Positions 40,396-49,520 of a DNA stretch of 64,000 bases are shown one piece after another. Source of the stretch: DATARR01 sp036376245 (lineage in GTDB: Bacteria; Acidobacteriota; Thermoanaerobaculia; Multivoradales; UBA5704); NCBI GenBank assembly GCA_036376245.1, contig DASVAS010000101.1:62001-126000 (forward strand), read 5' to 3'. Positions within the stretch are counted from its first letter, which is position 1. Each line of letters opens with the position of its first letter. Under the pieces are notes generated by a model that saw only the letters and a list, made by a program, of their open reading frames with translations, made no database searches and was not told where the DNA came from. Made by a program: the position numbers and the translations under genes.

Positions 40396-40779
40396 ATGCT
40401 GATCAACCTCGACCCCAACGACGGCCGCCCTCTCTATCTCCAGATCATGGACGAGGTGCGGCGGGCGATCGTCGTCGGAACGCTGCGGGCTGAAGATCCA
40501 CTCCCCTCCGTCCGCGAGCTCGCGGCCGAGCTGGTGGTGAATCCCCGCACCGTCTCGCAGGCCTATCAGGAGCTGGAGCGCGAAGGCCTCATCTATGTGC
40601 GTCGCGGGCAGGGGACGTTCGTCTCGCCCACCGTCCGGCGTAGCGCCGGAGAGCGGCGCCGCCTGGCGCGCGAGGTGGCCAAACGCGCGTTGCTCGACGC
40701 GCGGCGCAACGGCCTGAATGCCGAGGAGCTCGTGACGATGATTCAGAAGCTGGCGGCGGAAGAAGGAGACAACGAATGA
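40396..40779 (+). CDS. GntR family transcriptional regulator, YtrA-like
   Basis: The protein has 127 residues, the short YtrA type without a large effector domain. The winged HTH covers residues ~10-78: GRPLYLQIMDEVRRAI...LPSVRELAAELVVNPRTVSQAYQELEREGLIYVRRGQGTFV. A helical tail follows (LAREVAKRALLDARRNGLNAEELVTMIQKL). YtrA proteins repress linked ABC transporter operons and respond to envelope stress or cell-wall antibiotics. The stop overlaps the ATG of the ATPase gene by four bases (ATGA), so the operon is translationally coupled. Confidence 0.88.
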   Translation: MLINLDPNDGRPLYLQIMDEVRRAIVVGTLRAEDPLPSVRELAAELVVNPRTVSQAYQELEREGLIYVRRGQGTFVSPTVRRSAGERRRLAREVAKRALLDARRNGLNAEELVTMIQKLAAEEGDNE

Positions 40780-41678
40780 GCAACGCATTCGCCGTCGCGA
40801 CGCACGGACTGTCGATGCGCTACGGCCGCGAGACCGCGCTCGACGGCGTCGGCCTTCGCGTCCCGGAAGGCGCGGTCTACGTCCTCGTCGGCCCGAACGG
40901 CGCCGGGAAAAGCACCGCGATGAAGGTGCTGTTGAACCTCGAGCGGCCGCATGCGGGGCGCGCGGAAGTGTTCGGGCTCGATGCTGCGATGCGAGGTCCG
41001 GAGGTGCGGGCGCAGATCGGGTACGTTCCGGAGCAGCACGCGCATGACTACGGGTGGATGACCTGCGGCCGGCTGATCCAACACGTCGCCGCGCATTACC
41101 CGGCGTGGGATCACGCGTACGCCGCCCATCTGATCGACGTCTTCGGCATTCGCCGCGAGCGGAGGGCCGGCGCCCTTTCGAAAGGCGAGGCCCGGCGGCT
41201 GCAACTCGTGCTCGCGCTGGCGCATCGCCCGCCGCTGCTGCTGCTCGACGAGCCGACCGACGGTCTCGATCCAGTCGTGCGCAACCGCACGCTCGCGCAA
41301 CTGGCCGAGCACCTGGCCGACACGCCGACCACGGTCGTGATCGCGACGCACCACGTTCACGAGGTGGAGAGCCTTGCCGATCACGTCGGCGTGCTCCGCG
41401 CGGGCCGTCTGGTCGCGCAGATGGCGCGCGACGAGCTGCGCAGGACCGTCCGCCGTTATCAGGTCGAAGTTCCGGACGGGTGGCAGTCGCCGCCTGAGCT
41501 TCGGATTACGAGCGTTCGCCGCTCGCCGGGCGGTCGCGAAGCCCAGTGGACGCTGATCGGCGAGCCGGACGAGGTGACGGCGCGCCTCGCCGCCGCCGGC
41601 GCCACCGTCCGCGAGGTGACACCGCTGGCGTTGGAAGAGGCGGCCCTTGCGTTTTTGTCCGAAGAGGGAGCGCCATGA
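40776..41678 (+). CDS. ABC transporter ATP-binding protein
   Basis: The protein has 300 residues. Walker A is GPNGAGKS; the signature is weak (LSKGEARRLQL in place of LSGGQ); Walker B is LLLLDEPTDGLDP; the switch His is in IATHHVHE. A C-terminal extension of ~80 residues (RYQVEVPDGWQSPPELRITSVRR...) is typical of ABC-2 type exporter ATPases. It overlaps both neighbours by 4 bp. It probably powers the membrane protein encoded next (41675). Confidence 0.9.
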   Translation: MSNAFAVATHGLSMRYGRETALDGVGLRVPEGAVYVLVGPNGAGKSTAMKVLLNLERPHAGRAEVFGLDAAMRGPEVRAQIGYVPEQHAHDYGWMTCGRLIQHVAAHYPAWDHAYAAHLIDVFGIRRERRAGALSKGEARRLQLVLALAHRPPLLLLDEPTDGLDPVVRNRTLAQLAEHLADTPTTVVIATHHVHEVESLADHVGVLRAGRLVAQMARDELRRTVRRYQVEVPDGWQSPPELRITSVRRSPGGREAQWTLIGEPDEVTARLAAAGATVREVTPLALEEAALAFLSEEGAP

Positions 41679-42384
41679 TGGAAGTCATTCTTCACCCGAC
41701 GCCGCGTTGGCGCGACGTCGTGCTCGAGCAGGTCCGCGTTGTCGGTCTGAGCTTCCGCCGCGAGGCGCTGGCCGTCGCCGTGGCCCTCGGCATCCTCACA
41801 CTCATGATCGGGATCGACATCGTTCACGGGAGAGGGGCGACGTGGTTCGATTCCGACAACGACTGGTTCGGGGTCGTCCTCGGCTCGTTTTTCTTTCCTT
41901 TCGCCGTATGGCGCAGGGAGAGACGGTTCGGCCCCGCTTTCCTCTGGACGCTGCCCGTGGACCGGCGCCGGCTCGCGCTCGCGAAAGCATTCGCCGGCTG
42001 GGTGTGGCTGATGGCCGCCCTGATCAGTTACGGCGTCTGGCAACTCGCGCTCGCGGCCCTCTCCGGGGTCACGGACACGCGGATCGTTCCGCTCGCCGCA
42101 TTCACCACGGCCAGCGTGATGTATCTCTTCGGCAGCGCGCTGGTGCTGGGCCTGCGGCACCCGTTGCGCTGGCTGCTCGGAACCTTCGGTGTGTTCTTCG
42201 TTCTGGGCATGCTCGGGGACGCGCTCCGTTTTGGCCCCTACGACCTCAACGCGTTCCTGATCTCCAGGGGTTTCCTGTCCGCGGCGCAAGACGCGGCGAC
42301 GCAGTGGACGATCACTACCTTGCTCGGGCTCGGAGCCGGACTGGCCGTGCTCTGGGCCGCCATCTCGCGACATCGGGAGAATCG

Positions 42385-42388
<4 letters not shown>
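41675..42388 (+). CDS. ABC-2 type permease, six-helix membrane protein
   Basis: The protein has 237 residues from the ATG at 41675, overlapping the upstream stop (ATGA). About six hydrophobic segments are visible, for example AVAVALGILTLMIGIDIV, WLMAALISYGVWQLALAAL, SVMYLFGSALVLGL and WLLGTFGVFFVLGMLGDAL. A basic loop containing KAFAGW fits an ABC-2 permease. It is the likely partner of the preceding ATPase. Translationally coupled to the next ATPase. Confidence 0.75.
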
Positions 42389-43266
<878 letters not shown>

Positions 43267-43276
43267 GGCTGGAACG

Positions 43277-46200
43277 ATGCTCACGCAAATCGCGCGCTTC
43301 GAAATTCGCTATCTGCTCCGCAACCCGCTGTTGTGGGGGGCGGCCGCGGCCACCTTCGCGCTGTTCTTCGCCGGGATGAGCGTGGACGGGTTCGATCTCG
43401 GCAACGAGGGCGGCCTCCTGAAGAACGCGGCCTACGCGACGCTGCGGAACTACGTCGTGATCTCGGTCGTCTCCATGTTGGTGACGACGGCGTTCGTCGC
43501 CAACGCCGTCCTCCGCGACGACGAGACCGGGTACGGCCCGATCATCCGCTCGACCGGGATCACCAGGCGCGAGTACGTGTTCGGCCGCTTCCTCGGCGCC
43601 TTCGGCATCGCGGCGCTCTGCATGCTGGTCCTGCCGCTCGCGAGCCTGATCGGATCGATGATGCCGTGGGCCCCTCCGGCGCAACTCGGCCCCAACCGGC
43701 TCGTCGACCATCTCTACGGCTACTTCCTGATCGCGCTTCCGAACCTCTTCCTCCACAGTGCCGTCTTCTTCGCGCTGGCGACGATCACGCGCTCGATGAT
43801 GGCGACGTACCTCGGCGTCGTCGGCTTCGTCGCCGGCTTCTTCTCCCTGGACAGCGGGTTCGCGGGGCGGACCGCCGTCGCGGTGGCCGAGCCGTTCGCC
43901 GGGCGCGCCCTCCAGGACGCTGTGCGCTACTGGACGGTGGCGCAACGGAACGTGACGCTCCCCGAGCTCACGGGGAGCCTCCTCTACAACCGGCTCCTCT
44001 GGATCGGCATCGCCGTCCTCTGCCTGGTGGCAGCCTACGCCGCCTACCGCTTCGCCGACCAGGGGATGTCGAAACGCGAGCGAAAGCGGCTGAAGCTCGC
44101 GCAGTCACCGTCCGAGGAGGCGGGCCGCGCCGCGGCGGCCCCTTCCCTCCCCGCTCCCGAGCACGGCGCCAGGTCGCTGCGCGCCCTGCTCTGGATGCGC
44201 ACCCGATTCGAGGCCAGGCAGGTCGTCCTGAGCCCGGCCTTCGTCGTCGTGCTGGCGTGGGGGCTGTCCATCGTCTCCTACGCCCTGGTCACGCGGGACG
44301 ACTTCGGCAGGCCGACCTACCCGACGACGCTGTCGCTGATTCCGCACGTCCAGGATGCCTTCGCGCAGGTCCTGCTGGTCATCGCCATCTTCTACGCGGG
44401 CGAGCTCGTGTGGCGCGAGCGCGACCGGAGAGTCCACGAGCTCGTCGACGCCACCCCGCTGCCGAACTGGGCGTATGTGGTGCCGAAAACGCTGGCAATG
44501 GCCATCGTGCTGATGGCGACGGTGCTGGTCAACGTCGCCGCGGCCGTCACTTTCCAGCTCTCCGCCGGCTTCACGGAGGTGGAGCTGGGCAAGTACCTGC
44601 TCTGGTACGTGCTGCCGGCGACGTGGGACATGCTGCTCCTGGGCGCGCTGGCGATCTTCATTCAGGCGCTCAGCCCCCACAAGACCATCGGCTGGGCCGT
44701 CATGGTGGTCTTCCTGGTGTGGCAGATGCTCAACAAGGCCATCGATCACAACCTGCTGAATTACGGCGCGGCCCCCGGCATGTTCCTCAGCGACATGAAC
44801 GGCGCCGGCTCGTTCTGGCGGGGTGCGTGGACCGTTCGCATCTACTGGGGAGCGTTCGCCGTCCTGCTGCTCCTGGCCGCGCACCTCCTGTGGAGGCGCG
44901 GCACCGAGATCCGGCTGCGGCCGAGGCTCGCCGCCGCCCGGCGGCGTCTGACGGGGGGAGCGGGTTGGGTCGCGGCCACGGCGCTCGTGGTCTTCACCGG
45001 CACCGGCGCGTACGCGTTCTACAACACCAACGTCCTCAACGACTACCGCTCCCCTCTGGCCGGCGCGGCGCGGCAGGCGGCGTTCGAGAAGAAGTACTGG
45101 AAGTACCGCGACCTGCCGCAGCCGACGGTCGCGAGCATGACGGCGACGATCGACCTGTTTCCCGAGGAGCGGCGTGCGATCGCCAGGGGGCGCTACCTGC
45201 TCCGCAACCTGACCTCACGGCCGATCGGCGAGATCCACGTCCGGCTGATCGCAGACGACCTGGAGCTGACCAGCGCGGCGATTGCCGGCGCGCGACTGGC
45301 GGTGGACGACCGCGAGCTCGACTACCGCATCTACCGTCTCGACTCGCCGATGCGGCCGGGTGAGGAGCGTGTCCTGACCTTCGAGACGCGCCTCTGGCAT
45401 CGCGGCTTCCGCAACGGGTCCCCGCACACGCGGCTCATCGAGAACGGCACCTTCCTCGACAACCACGAGCTCACGCCCGTCGTCAGTGGGATGGTCCTCG
45501 GGGATATGCTGAAGGACCCTGCCGCGCGCCGCCACTACGGTCTCCCGGAATTGCCGGGGAGGGCGAAGCTGGAGGATCCGTCCGCGACCGCGAGGACCAC
45601 TTCCCCCGGCGGATGGACGACGGCCGACATCACCCTGTCGACCTCGGCGGACCAGACGCCGATCGCACCCGGCCGGCGAGTCTCGGACGTCGTACGCGGC
45701 GGCAGGCGCATCGCCCGCTTCGTGTCGGAGGCGCCCATCCGCGAGCAGTTCTCGGTGCAGTCGGCGCGCTACGCGGAGAAGCATCGCCGGCACGCCGGCG
45801 TCGATCTCGCCGTGTACTACCACGCGCCGCACGCGTGGAACGTCGACCGGATGCTCGACGCGCTGGCGGCGTCGCTCGACTACTACCAGGCGAGCTTCGG
45901 TCCGTACCAGTTCGGCCACATCCGCATCGTCGAGTACCCGGGCTGGGCGGGCTTCGCCCAGGCGTTCGCCGGGACCGTGCCGTACTCCGAGACCTACGGG
46001 TTCATCGCCGACTTCCAGGAGCCGGAGACGATCGACCACGTCACGGCCACCACCGCGCACGAGCTGGCGCACCAGTGGTGGGCGCACCAGATCACGGGGG
46101 CGGACGTGGAGGGCTCGATGGTGCTGTCCGAGACGCTCGCCAACTACTCCGCGCTGATGATGCTGCGGAAGCTCCGCGGCGAGGACGAGATGCGTCGCTC

Positions 46201-46855
46201 CCTGCAGTACGCGCTCGACCGCTATCTCGGGTGGCGCGCCGCCAGCGGATCCGTGGACGAGCCCCCCCTGGCCCGTGTCGAGAGCGAGAGCTGGATCGGC
46301 TACCAGAAGGGGGCGCTCGCCATGTTCCTCCTGCAGGAGCGCATGGGCGAGGAGACGGTCAACCGGGCGCTCAGGAATCTGCTGCGGCGATACAAGTTCA
46401 AAGGCGCGCCGTATCCACGCTCGATCGACCTCGTCGCGGCGTTGCGAGCCGAAGCGAAGACGGCCGAGGAGCAGAACCTGATCACCGACCTCTTCGAGCG
46501 CGTCGTCCTCTACGACCTGAGGGTCGCCGAGCCGACCGCCGTCCGGCGCGCCGACGGAAAGTGGGACGTCACGGTGCCGGTCGAGGCGAAGAAGTACGAA
46601 GTCGACCGGCGCGGCGCCGAGACGGAGACGACGCTGGCCGAGCGCATCGAGGTGGGCCTCTTCACCGCGGAGCCGGGGAGCGATGTCTTCGACGCGAAGG
46701 ACGTGGTCCTGATGGAGCGCCACGCGATCCGCTCGGGGCGTCAGGTGCTGCGGTTTGTGACCGACAGGAAGCCGGGCTACGCGGGGGTCGATCCCTACAA
46801 CTTCTATATTGATCGGAATTCGGGGGATAACGTGGTTCCGGTGAGTCAACTCTGA
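43277..46855 (+). CDS. ABC transporter permease / M1 family aminopeptidase fusion
   Basis: The protein has 1192 residues. The N-terminal ~590 residues form two ABC-2-like membrane blocks of about six helices each (FALFFAGMSVDG... VISVVSMLVTTAFVANAVL ... IIRSTGITRREYVFGRF; FVVVLAWGLSIVSYALV ... WDMLLLGALAIFIQAL). From ~620 an extracytoplasmic M1-like part begins. Its zinc site is HELAHQWW (HELAH 928-932), with a conserved Glu twenty residues later in SETLANYSALMM. A GxMEN-like exopeptidase motif is not evident. Such fusions are found in many Gram-negative genomes, and their transport and proteolysis roles are uncharacterised. It ends the five-gene GntR operon. Confidence 0.9.
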   Translation: MLTQIARFEIRYLLRNPLLWGAAAATFALFFAGMSVDGFDLGNEGGLLKNAAYATLRNYVVISVVSMLVTTAFVANAVLRDDETGYGPIIRSTGITRREYVFGRFLGAFGIAALCMLVLPLASLIGSMMPWAPPAQLGPNRLVDHLYGYFLIALPNLFLHSAVFFALATITRSMMATYLGVVGFVAGFFSLDSGFAGRTAVAVAEPFAGRALQDAVRYWTVAQRNVTLPELTGSLLYNRLLWIGIAVLCLVAAYAAYRFADQGMSKRERKRLKLAQSPSEEAGRAAAAPSLPAPEHGARSLRALLWMRTRFEARQVVLSPAFVVVLAWGLSIVSYALVTRDDFGRPTYPTTLSLIPHVQDAFAQVLLVIAIFYAGELVWRERDRRVHELVDATPLPNWAYVVPKTLAMAIVLMATVLVNVAAAVTFQLSAGFTEVELGKYLLWYVLPATWDMLLLGALAIFIQALSPHKTIGWAVMVVFLVWQMLNKAIDHNLLNYGAAPGMFLSDMNGAGSFWRGAWTVRIYWGAFAVLLLLAAHLLWRRGTEIRLRPRLAAARRRLTGGAGWVAATALVVFTGTGAYAFYNTNVLNDYRSPLAGAARQAAFEKKYWKYRDLPQPTVASMTATIDLFPEERRAIARGRYLLRNLTSRPIGEIHVRLIADDLELTSAAIAGARLAVDDRELDYRIYRLDSPMRPGEERVLTFETRLWHRGFRNGSPHTRLIENGTFLDNHELTPVVSGMVLGDMLKDPAARRHYGLPELPGRAKLEDPSATARTTSPGGWTTADITLSTSADQTPIAPGRRVSDVVRGGRRIARFVSEAPIREQFSVQSARYAEKHRRHAGVDLAVYYHAPHAWNVDRMLDALAASLDYYQASFGPYQFGHIRIVEYPGWAGFAQAFAGTVPYSETYGFIADFQEPETIDHVTATTAHELAHQWWAHQITGADVEGSMVLSETLANYSALMMLRKLRGEDEMRRSLQYALDRYLGWRAASGSVDEPPLARVESESWIGYQKGALAMFLLQERMGEETVNRALRNLLRRYKFKGAPYPRSIDLVAALRAEAKTAEEQNLITDLFERVVLYDLRVAEPTAVRRADGKWDVTVPVEAKKYEVDRRGAETETTLAERIEVGLFTAEPGSDVFDAKDVVLMERHAIRSGRQVLRFVTDRKPGYAGVDPYNFYIDRNSGDNVVPVSQL

Positions 46856-46880
46856 CGCGGCCCCCGCCGGTACGACCCTG

Positions 46881-47025
46881 CTCCTCCTCTCCCGACCCCT
46901 CCCTCCCTCACCAGGAGAGGAGGGGAAAAGAGACCTGCTGCGCGTCATTTCTTCTTCGGGAGGGGGTTCCCCTCTCCCGGTGAGGGAGGGCGGGAGGGGT
47001 CGGGAGAGGGGTTAGGGGTGAGGGT
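46881..47025. repeat. GC-rich palindromic element, copy 2 (inverted pair)
   Basis: The left arm at 46881-46925 (CTCCTCTCCCGACCCCTCC, CACCAGGAGAGGAGG) pairs with the right arm at about 46966-47025 (CCTCTCCCGGTGAGGGAGG, GGAGGGGTCGGGAGAGGGG). It lies between the convergent ABC operon and the minus-strand regulator, and overlaps the 3' end of the latter (46945-47172). Confidence 0.8.
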
Positions 47026-47172
47026 TTTTCCCCGCCCCGCCTCCCGCAGCGCCTTCGACAGCAGGAACTCGATCTGCGCGTTGACGCTGCGCATCTCGTC
47101 GTCGGCCCAGCGCCGGAGGGCTTCGTAGACCTCCGGCGCCAGCCGCAGCGGATAGTTCTTCCGTTCCGCCAA
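46945..47172 (-). CDS. Ribbon-helix-helix (Arc-like) regulator
   Basis: The protein has 75 residues. YPLRLAPEVYEALRRWADDEMRSVNAQIEFLLSKALREAG (residues ~7-46) is an Arc/CopG-type ribbon-helix-helix domain, here paired with an SPFH gene. The last ~28 residues (TLTPNPSPDPSRPPSPGEG...) are translated from the palindromic repeat and are probably not functional. It lies 9 bp downstream of the SPFH gene and is likely co-transcribed. It may autoregulate through the phased sites at 48082-48111. Confidence 0.75.
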   Translation of the reverse strand: MAERKNYPLRLAPEVYEALRRWADDEMRSVNAQIEFLLSKALREAGRGKTLTPNPSPDPSRPPSPGEGNPLPKKK

Positions 47173-47181
47173 GGCCGTCCC

Positions 47182-48060
47182 TTAGTGGTAGAGGCTTCCG
47201 GCGTTGATGACCGGCTGCGGGTGACGGTCGCCGCAGAGCACCACCAGGAGATTGCTCACCATGGCGGCCTTGCGCTCCGAGTCGAGCTCGATGACGTTCT
47301 TCTCGGCCAGCATCTCCAGGGCGTGCTCCACCATGCCCACGGCGCCCTCGACGATCTTGGACCGGGCGGCGACCACGGCGCTGGCCTGCTGGCGCTGCAG
47401 CATGGCGGACGCGATCTCGGGCGAGTAGGCGAGGTGGCTGATGCGGGCCTCCAGCACCGAGACGCCGGCCTGCTCCAGCCGCTCCTGGATCTCCTTTGCG
47501 AGGCCGACGGAGATCTCCGACGTGTGGCTGGAGAGCGCCATCTCGCCCGGGATCTCGGGCACGTAGCCGTAGTGGGTGGCGAGGTTCCGCAGGGCCGACT
47601 CGCTCTGGACGTGGACGAAGTTGATGTAGTCGTCCACGTTGAACAGGGCCTCGGCGGTGTCGATGACCTTCCACACCACGACGGCGGCGATCTCAATGGG
47701 GTTGCCGGTGTTGTCGTTCACCTTGAGCTTGCCGGTCTCGAAGTTGCGGGTGCGGACGGACACATTCTTCTTCGAGTAGAACGGGTTGGCCCACCGCAGA
47801 CCCGGCTGCCGGGCCGTCCCCACGTACTCGCCGAAGAACTGCAACACCTTGCCCTCGTTGGGGTTGACGATGAACACCCCGCACATCAGGAGGGCCGAGG
47901 TCAGCAACACGAGGATGGAGACGATGATGAGCGTCAGCGAGCCGAAGTAGATGCCCGACACGATACCGGCGATCGAGGCCAGGAACACCACGAGGAGGAG
48001 CAGCAGCATTCCCAGGCCCGGCCTGCCGTTGAACTCTCTTTCGCGGATCATGGTGACCAT
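47182..48060 (-). CDS. SPFH/band-7 (prohibitin-like) membrane protein
   Basis: The protein has 292 residues from the ATG at 48060, with GGGAGA nine bases upstream. Two N-terminal membrane helices (GMLLLLLVVFLASIAGIVSGI; LTLIIVSILVLLTSALLMCGV) precede the SPFH domain (FIVNPNEGKVLQFFGEYVGTARQPGLRWANPF ... VRTRNFETGKLKVNDNTGNPIEIAAVVVWKV). The C-terminal coiled region is SPEIASAMLQRQQASAVVAARSKIVEGAVGMVEHALEML. SPFH proteins oligomerise in membrane microdomains. Pairing with an RHH regulator recurs in bacteria. Confidence 0.88.
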   Translation of the reverse strand: MVTMIREREFNGRPGLGMLLLLLVVFLASIAGIVSGIYFGSLTLIIVSILVLLTSALLMCGVFIVNPNEGKVLQFFGEYVGTARQPGLRWANPFYSKKNVSVRTRNFETGKLKVNDNTGNPIEIAAVVVWKVIDTAEALFNVDDYINFVHVQSESALRNLATHYGYVPEIPGEMALSSHTSEISVGLAKEIQERLEQAGVSVLEARISHLAYSPEIASAMLQRQQASAVVAARSKIVEGAVGMVEHALEMLAEKNVIELDSERKAAMVSNLLVVLCGDRHPQPVINAGSLYH

Positions 48061-48081
48061 AGTGGCGTATCTCCCTTTCTT

Positions 48082-48111
48082 GGATACCAGAGTGATATCA
48101 CTCTGATGGCA
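48082..48111. promoter_or_regulatory. Phased operator of three TGATATCA-like octamers
   Basis: GGATACCA (48082-48089), TGATATCA (48093-48100) and TGATGGCA (48104-48111) are centred exactly 11 bp apart. The central part is a perfect 16-bp palindrome, AGAGTGATATCACTCT (48089-48104). They lie 22-51 bp upstream of the SPFH start. Tandem phased octamers are typical of ribbon-helix-helix repressor operators, so the protein at 46945 is the likely ligand. Confidence 0.6.
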
Positions 48112-48207
48112 GATACGCAAGGGGGTAGGGGAAAGTTTCAGGGGGAGGCGGGGAACGTCCGTAGAGGTCTGCCGCGCGGTGGTAATCTTCCACCGGGACG
48201 CATTACC

Positions 48208-48399
48208 ATGTCTCAAACTCCTGTTCCCGCAACCCTGGCTCCCAACGACCAACTCTGGTTCCATCATCCTGACATTCAGGCTCGCGTTGCTCGGGCGGAA
48301 GCGGACTTCGCCGAAGGCCGCTCCACGAAGACCAGCAGCCTGGAAGAGGCTCAGGAGTTTCTCGACAGCCTCAAAGAGGGCTTCACGCGTCGTCCCTGA
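48208..48399 (+). CDS. Small antitoxin-like protein
   Basis: The protein has 63 residues. The segment ARVARAEADFAEGRSTKTSSLEEAQEFLDSLK resembles the C-terminal toxin-wrapping region of many RelE/ParE-type antitoxins (…AE.D...GR.T.T.S.EEA...LD.L). Inverted hexamers GGTAAT (48181-48186) and ATTACC (48202-48207) abut the start and could be an operator. A decayed toxin reading frame overlaps its end. Distinct from BrnTA at 172-686. Confidence 0.6.
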   Translation: MSQTPVPATLAPNDQLWFHHPDIQARVARAEADFAEGRSTKTSSLEEAQEFLDSLKEGFTRRP

Positions 48400-48578
48400 C
48401 CGCCGATGGCGCGAAACAGGCCTTCCTGACAGTCTTGTGGTCGGAGCAGTGGAAGGCTGGTCATGGCCAACTCAGTGTCGACCGGCAAGCTGCCTGTGAC
48501 AAGGCGGCGATCGCTTTGATCAAACAAGCCTCGTCTCCAGGGCTTCGGATCAAACCCGATCCTTCTGGGGGATCCTCC
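48393..48578 (+). pseudogene. Possible remnant of a RelE/ParE-like toxin
   Basis: A frame open from at least 48381 overlaps the antitoxin's end and reads SLTADGAKQAFLTVLWSEQW..., then CDKAAIALIKQASSPGLRIKP. LTADG..AFL and the ...ALIK....PGLRIKP step resemble the N-terminal and middle parts of RelE-like toxins. No start codon is in place, the Tyr/Arg-rich catalytic C-terminus is missing, and the frame then runs into the 21-bp-period repeat. This is a motif-level guess. Confidence 0.3.
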
Positions 48579-48639
48579 CTCAGGCTGATCAACTTCGCTC
48601 TTCTCAAGGGATGTTCTCGGGAGGCCGGACGTGCTGCGG

Positions 48640-49065
48640 AAGATCGTCTCTCCGTTTCGCGGCTCGTGGAGCCCTCTCTGGATGCCCGGGTCTCGCTTTC
48701 ACATCCCATTCCCCGCGTTCCGCCTTGTATTCCCTCCTTTCCACGTCGTGTTCCCTCGAAGGAATGGAGCATGAAGAGGAGGGGACGGGACCGGGAGGAT
48801 GGGGAACGCGAGGCGGAAGCCCTTTCAGCTCATGTTTCCTCTGGGGAATGAAGGCCGGAAGGGAGGGAATGGGACAGGGAAGAGGGGGAATGCGACCGGA
48901 AAGCCTTTTCGCCTTACGTTCCCTCCGGGGAACATCTCGTCGAGGCGGGAGAATGGAATCCGAAAGGCGGGGAATGGGACATTCTCCGGAAGGAACGGCT
49001 CGTGAAGGGGAGGGAATGACTCGTTTCCCGCCTTCCACATCATCGGAAAGACGGGGAACGCGAGC
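48640..49065. repeat. Degenerate 21-bp-period tandem array B
   Basis: The gap 48400-49227 contains only the toxin remnant and this array. GGGAATG-type or GGGGAAC-type cores recur every 21 bp. As a result each frame reads a 7-residue periodic peptide: GN recurs on +, and FP or (I/V)P recurs in frames on -. No start, SD or conserved domain supports coding. It ends about 160 bp before the small secreted protein gene at 49228. Confidence 0.7.
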
Positions 49066-49227
49066 CGAAGACGAGGGAACATAACTTGAAGTCTTCTTCG
49101 CGCCAGGTGAAACCTCCTTTCGAGTCCGGCATCTCAGATCCAGACGCAACGATCGGGGTCAGGACGATCCCGAGAACAACGAAACCTGAACTGGAACTGA
49201 ACGATACTCGAAAGGAAGGAACACGAA

Positions 49228-49467
49228 ATGAACAGGAATCGGATTTTCGGACTGATGCTCGCTCTCGCCCTGCTGGCCGGCGCGGTCTCGTTTACCGCTC
49301 CCGCCGAGGCGATCATCGTGGGCGGGTACTCCTACGGCACGATCTTCTACTCGGATGCGTCCTTCACCGTGGAAGTGGGAGAGAGGTACCGCGACTGCTC
49401 GGGCTCCTTCTACCGCTGGGGCACCACCTCGCCGTACTACCAGCACTACGAGATTCCCTGCCTCTGA
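49228..49467 (+). CDS. Small secreted protein, DUF6289-like
   Basis: The protein has 79 residues; GAAAGGAAG lies upstream. Signal peptide: MLALALLAGAVSFTAPAEA. The mature ~50 residues (IIVGGYSYGTIFYSDASFTVEVGERYRDCSGSFYRWGTTSPYYQHYEIPCL) carry two Cys and several Tyr. The order GG.SYGT..YSDA..., V G.R...CSG, ...PC resembles DUF6289 small secreted proteins. Function unknown. Confidence 0.65.
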   Translation: MNRNRIFGLMLALALLAGAVSFTAPAEAIIVGGYSYGTIFYSDASFTVEVGERYRDCSGSFYRWGTTSPYYQHYEIPCL

Positions 49468-49520
49468 GGATCGTCAAGGCCGCGGGGCGGAGGTACCGCT
49501 CCGCGGCCTGTTCCCCAATC

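Noticed and set aside
48461..48772. A minus-strand ORF in the gap before the 21-bp array
   Set aside because: It has low-complexity composition, no SD, and it overlaps the toxin-like frame.
48640..49065. Considered as a CRISPR array
   Set aside because: The 21-bp units are contiguous and degenerate; there are no identical repeats of 24-37 bp separated by unique spacers, and no cas genes nearby.
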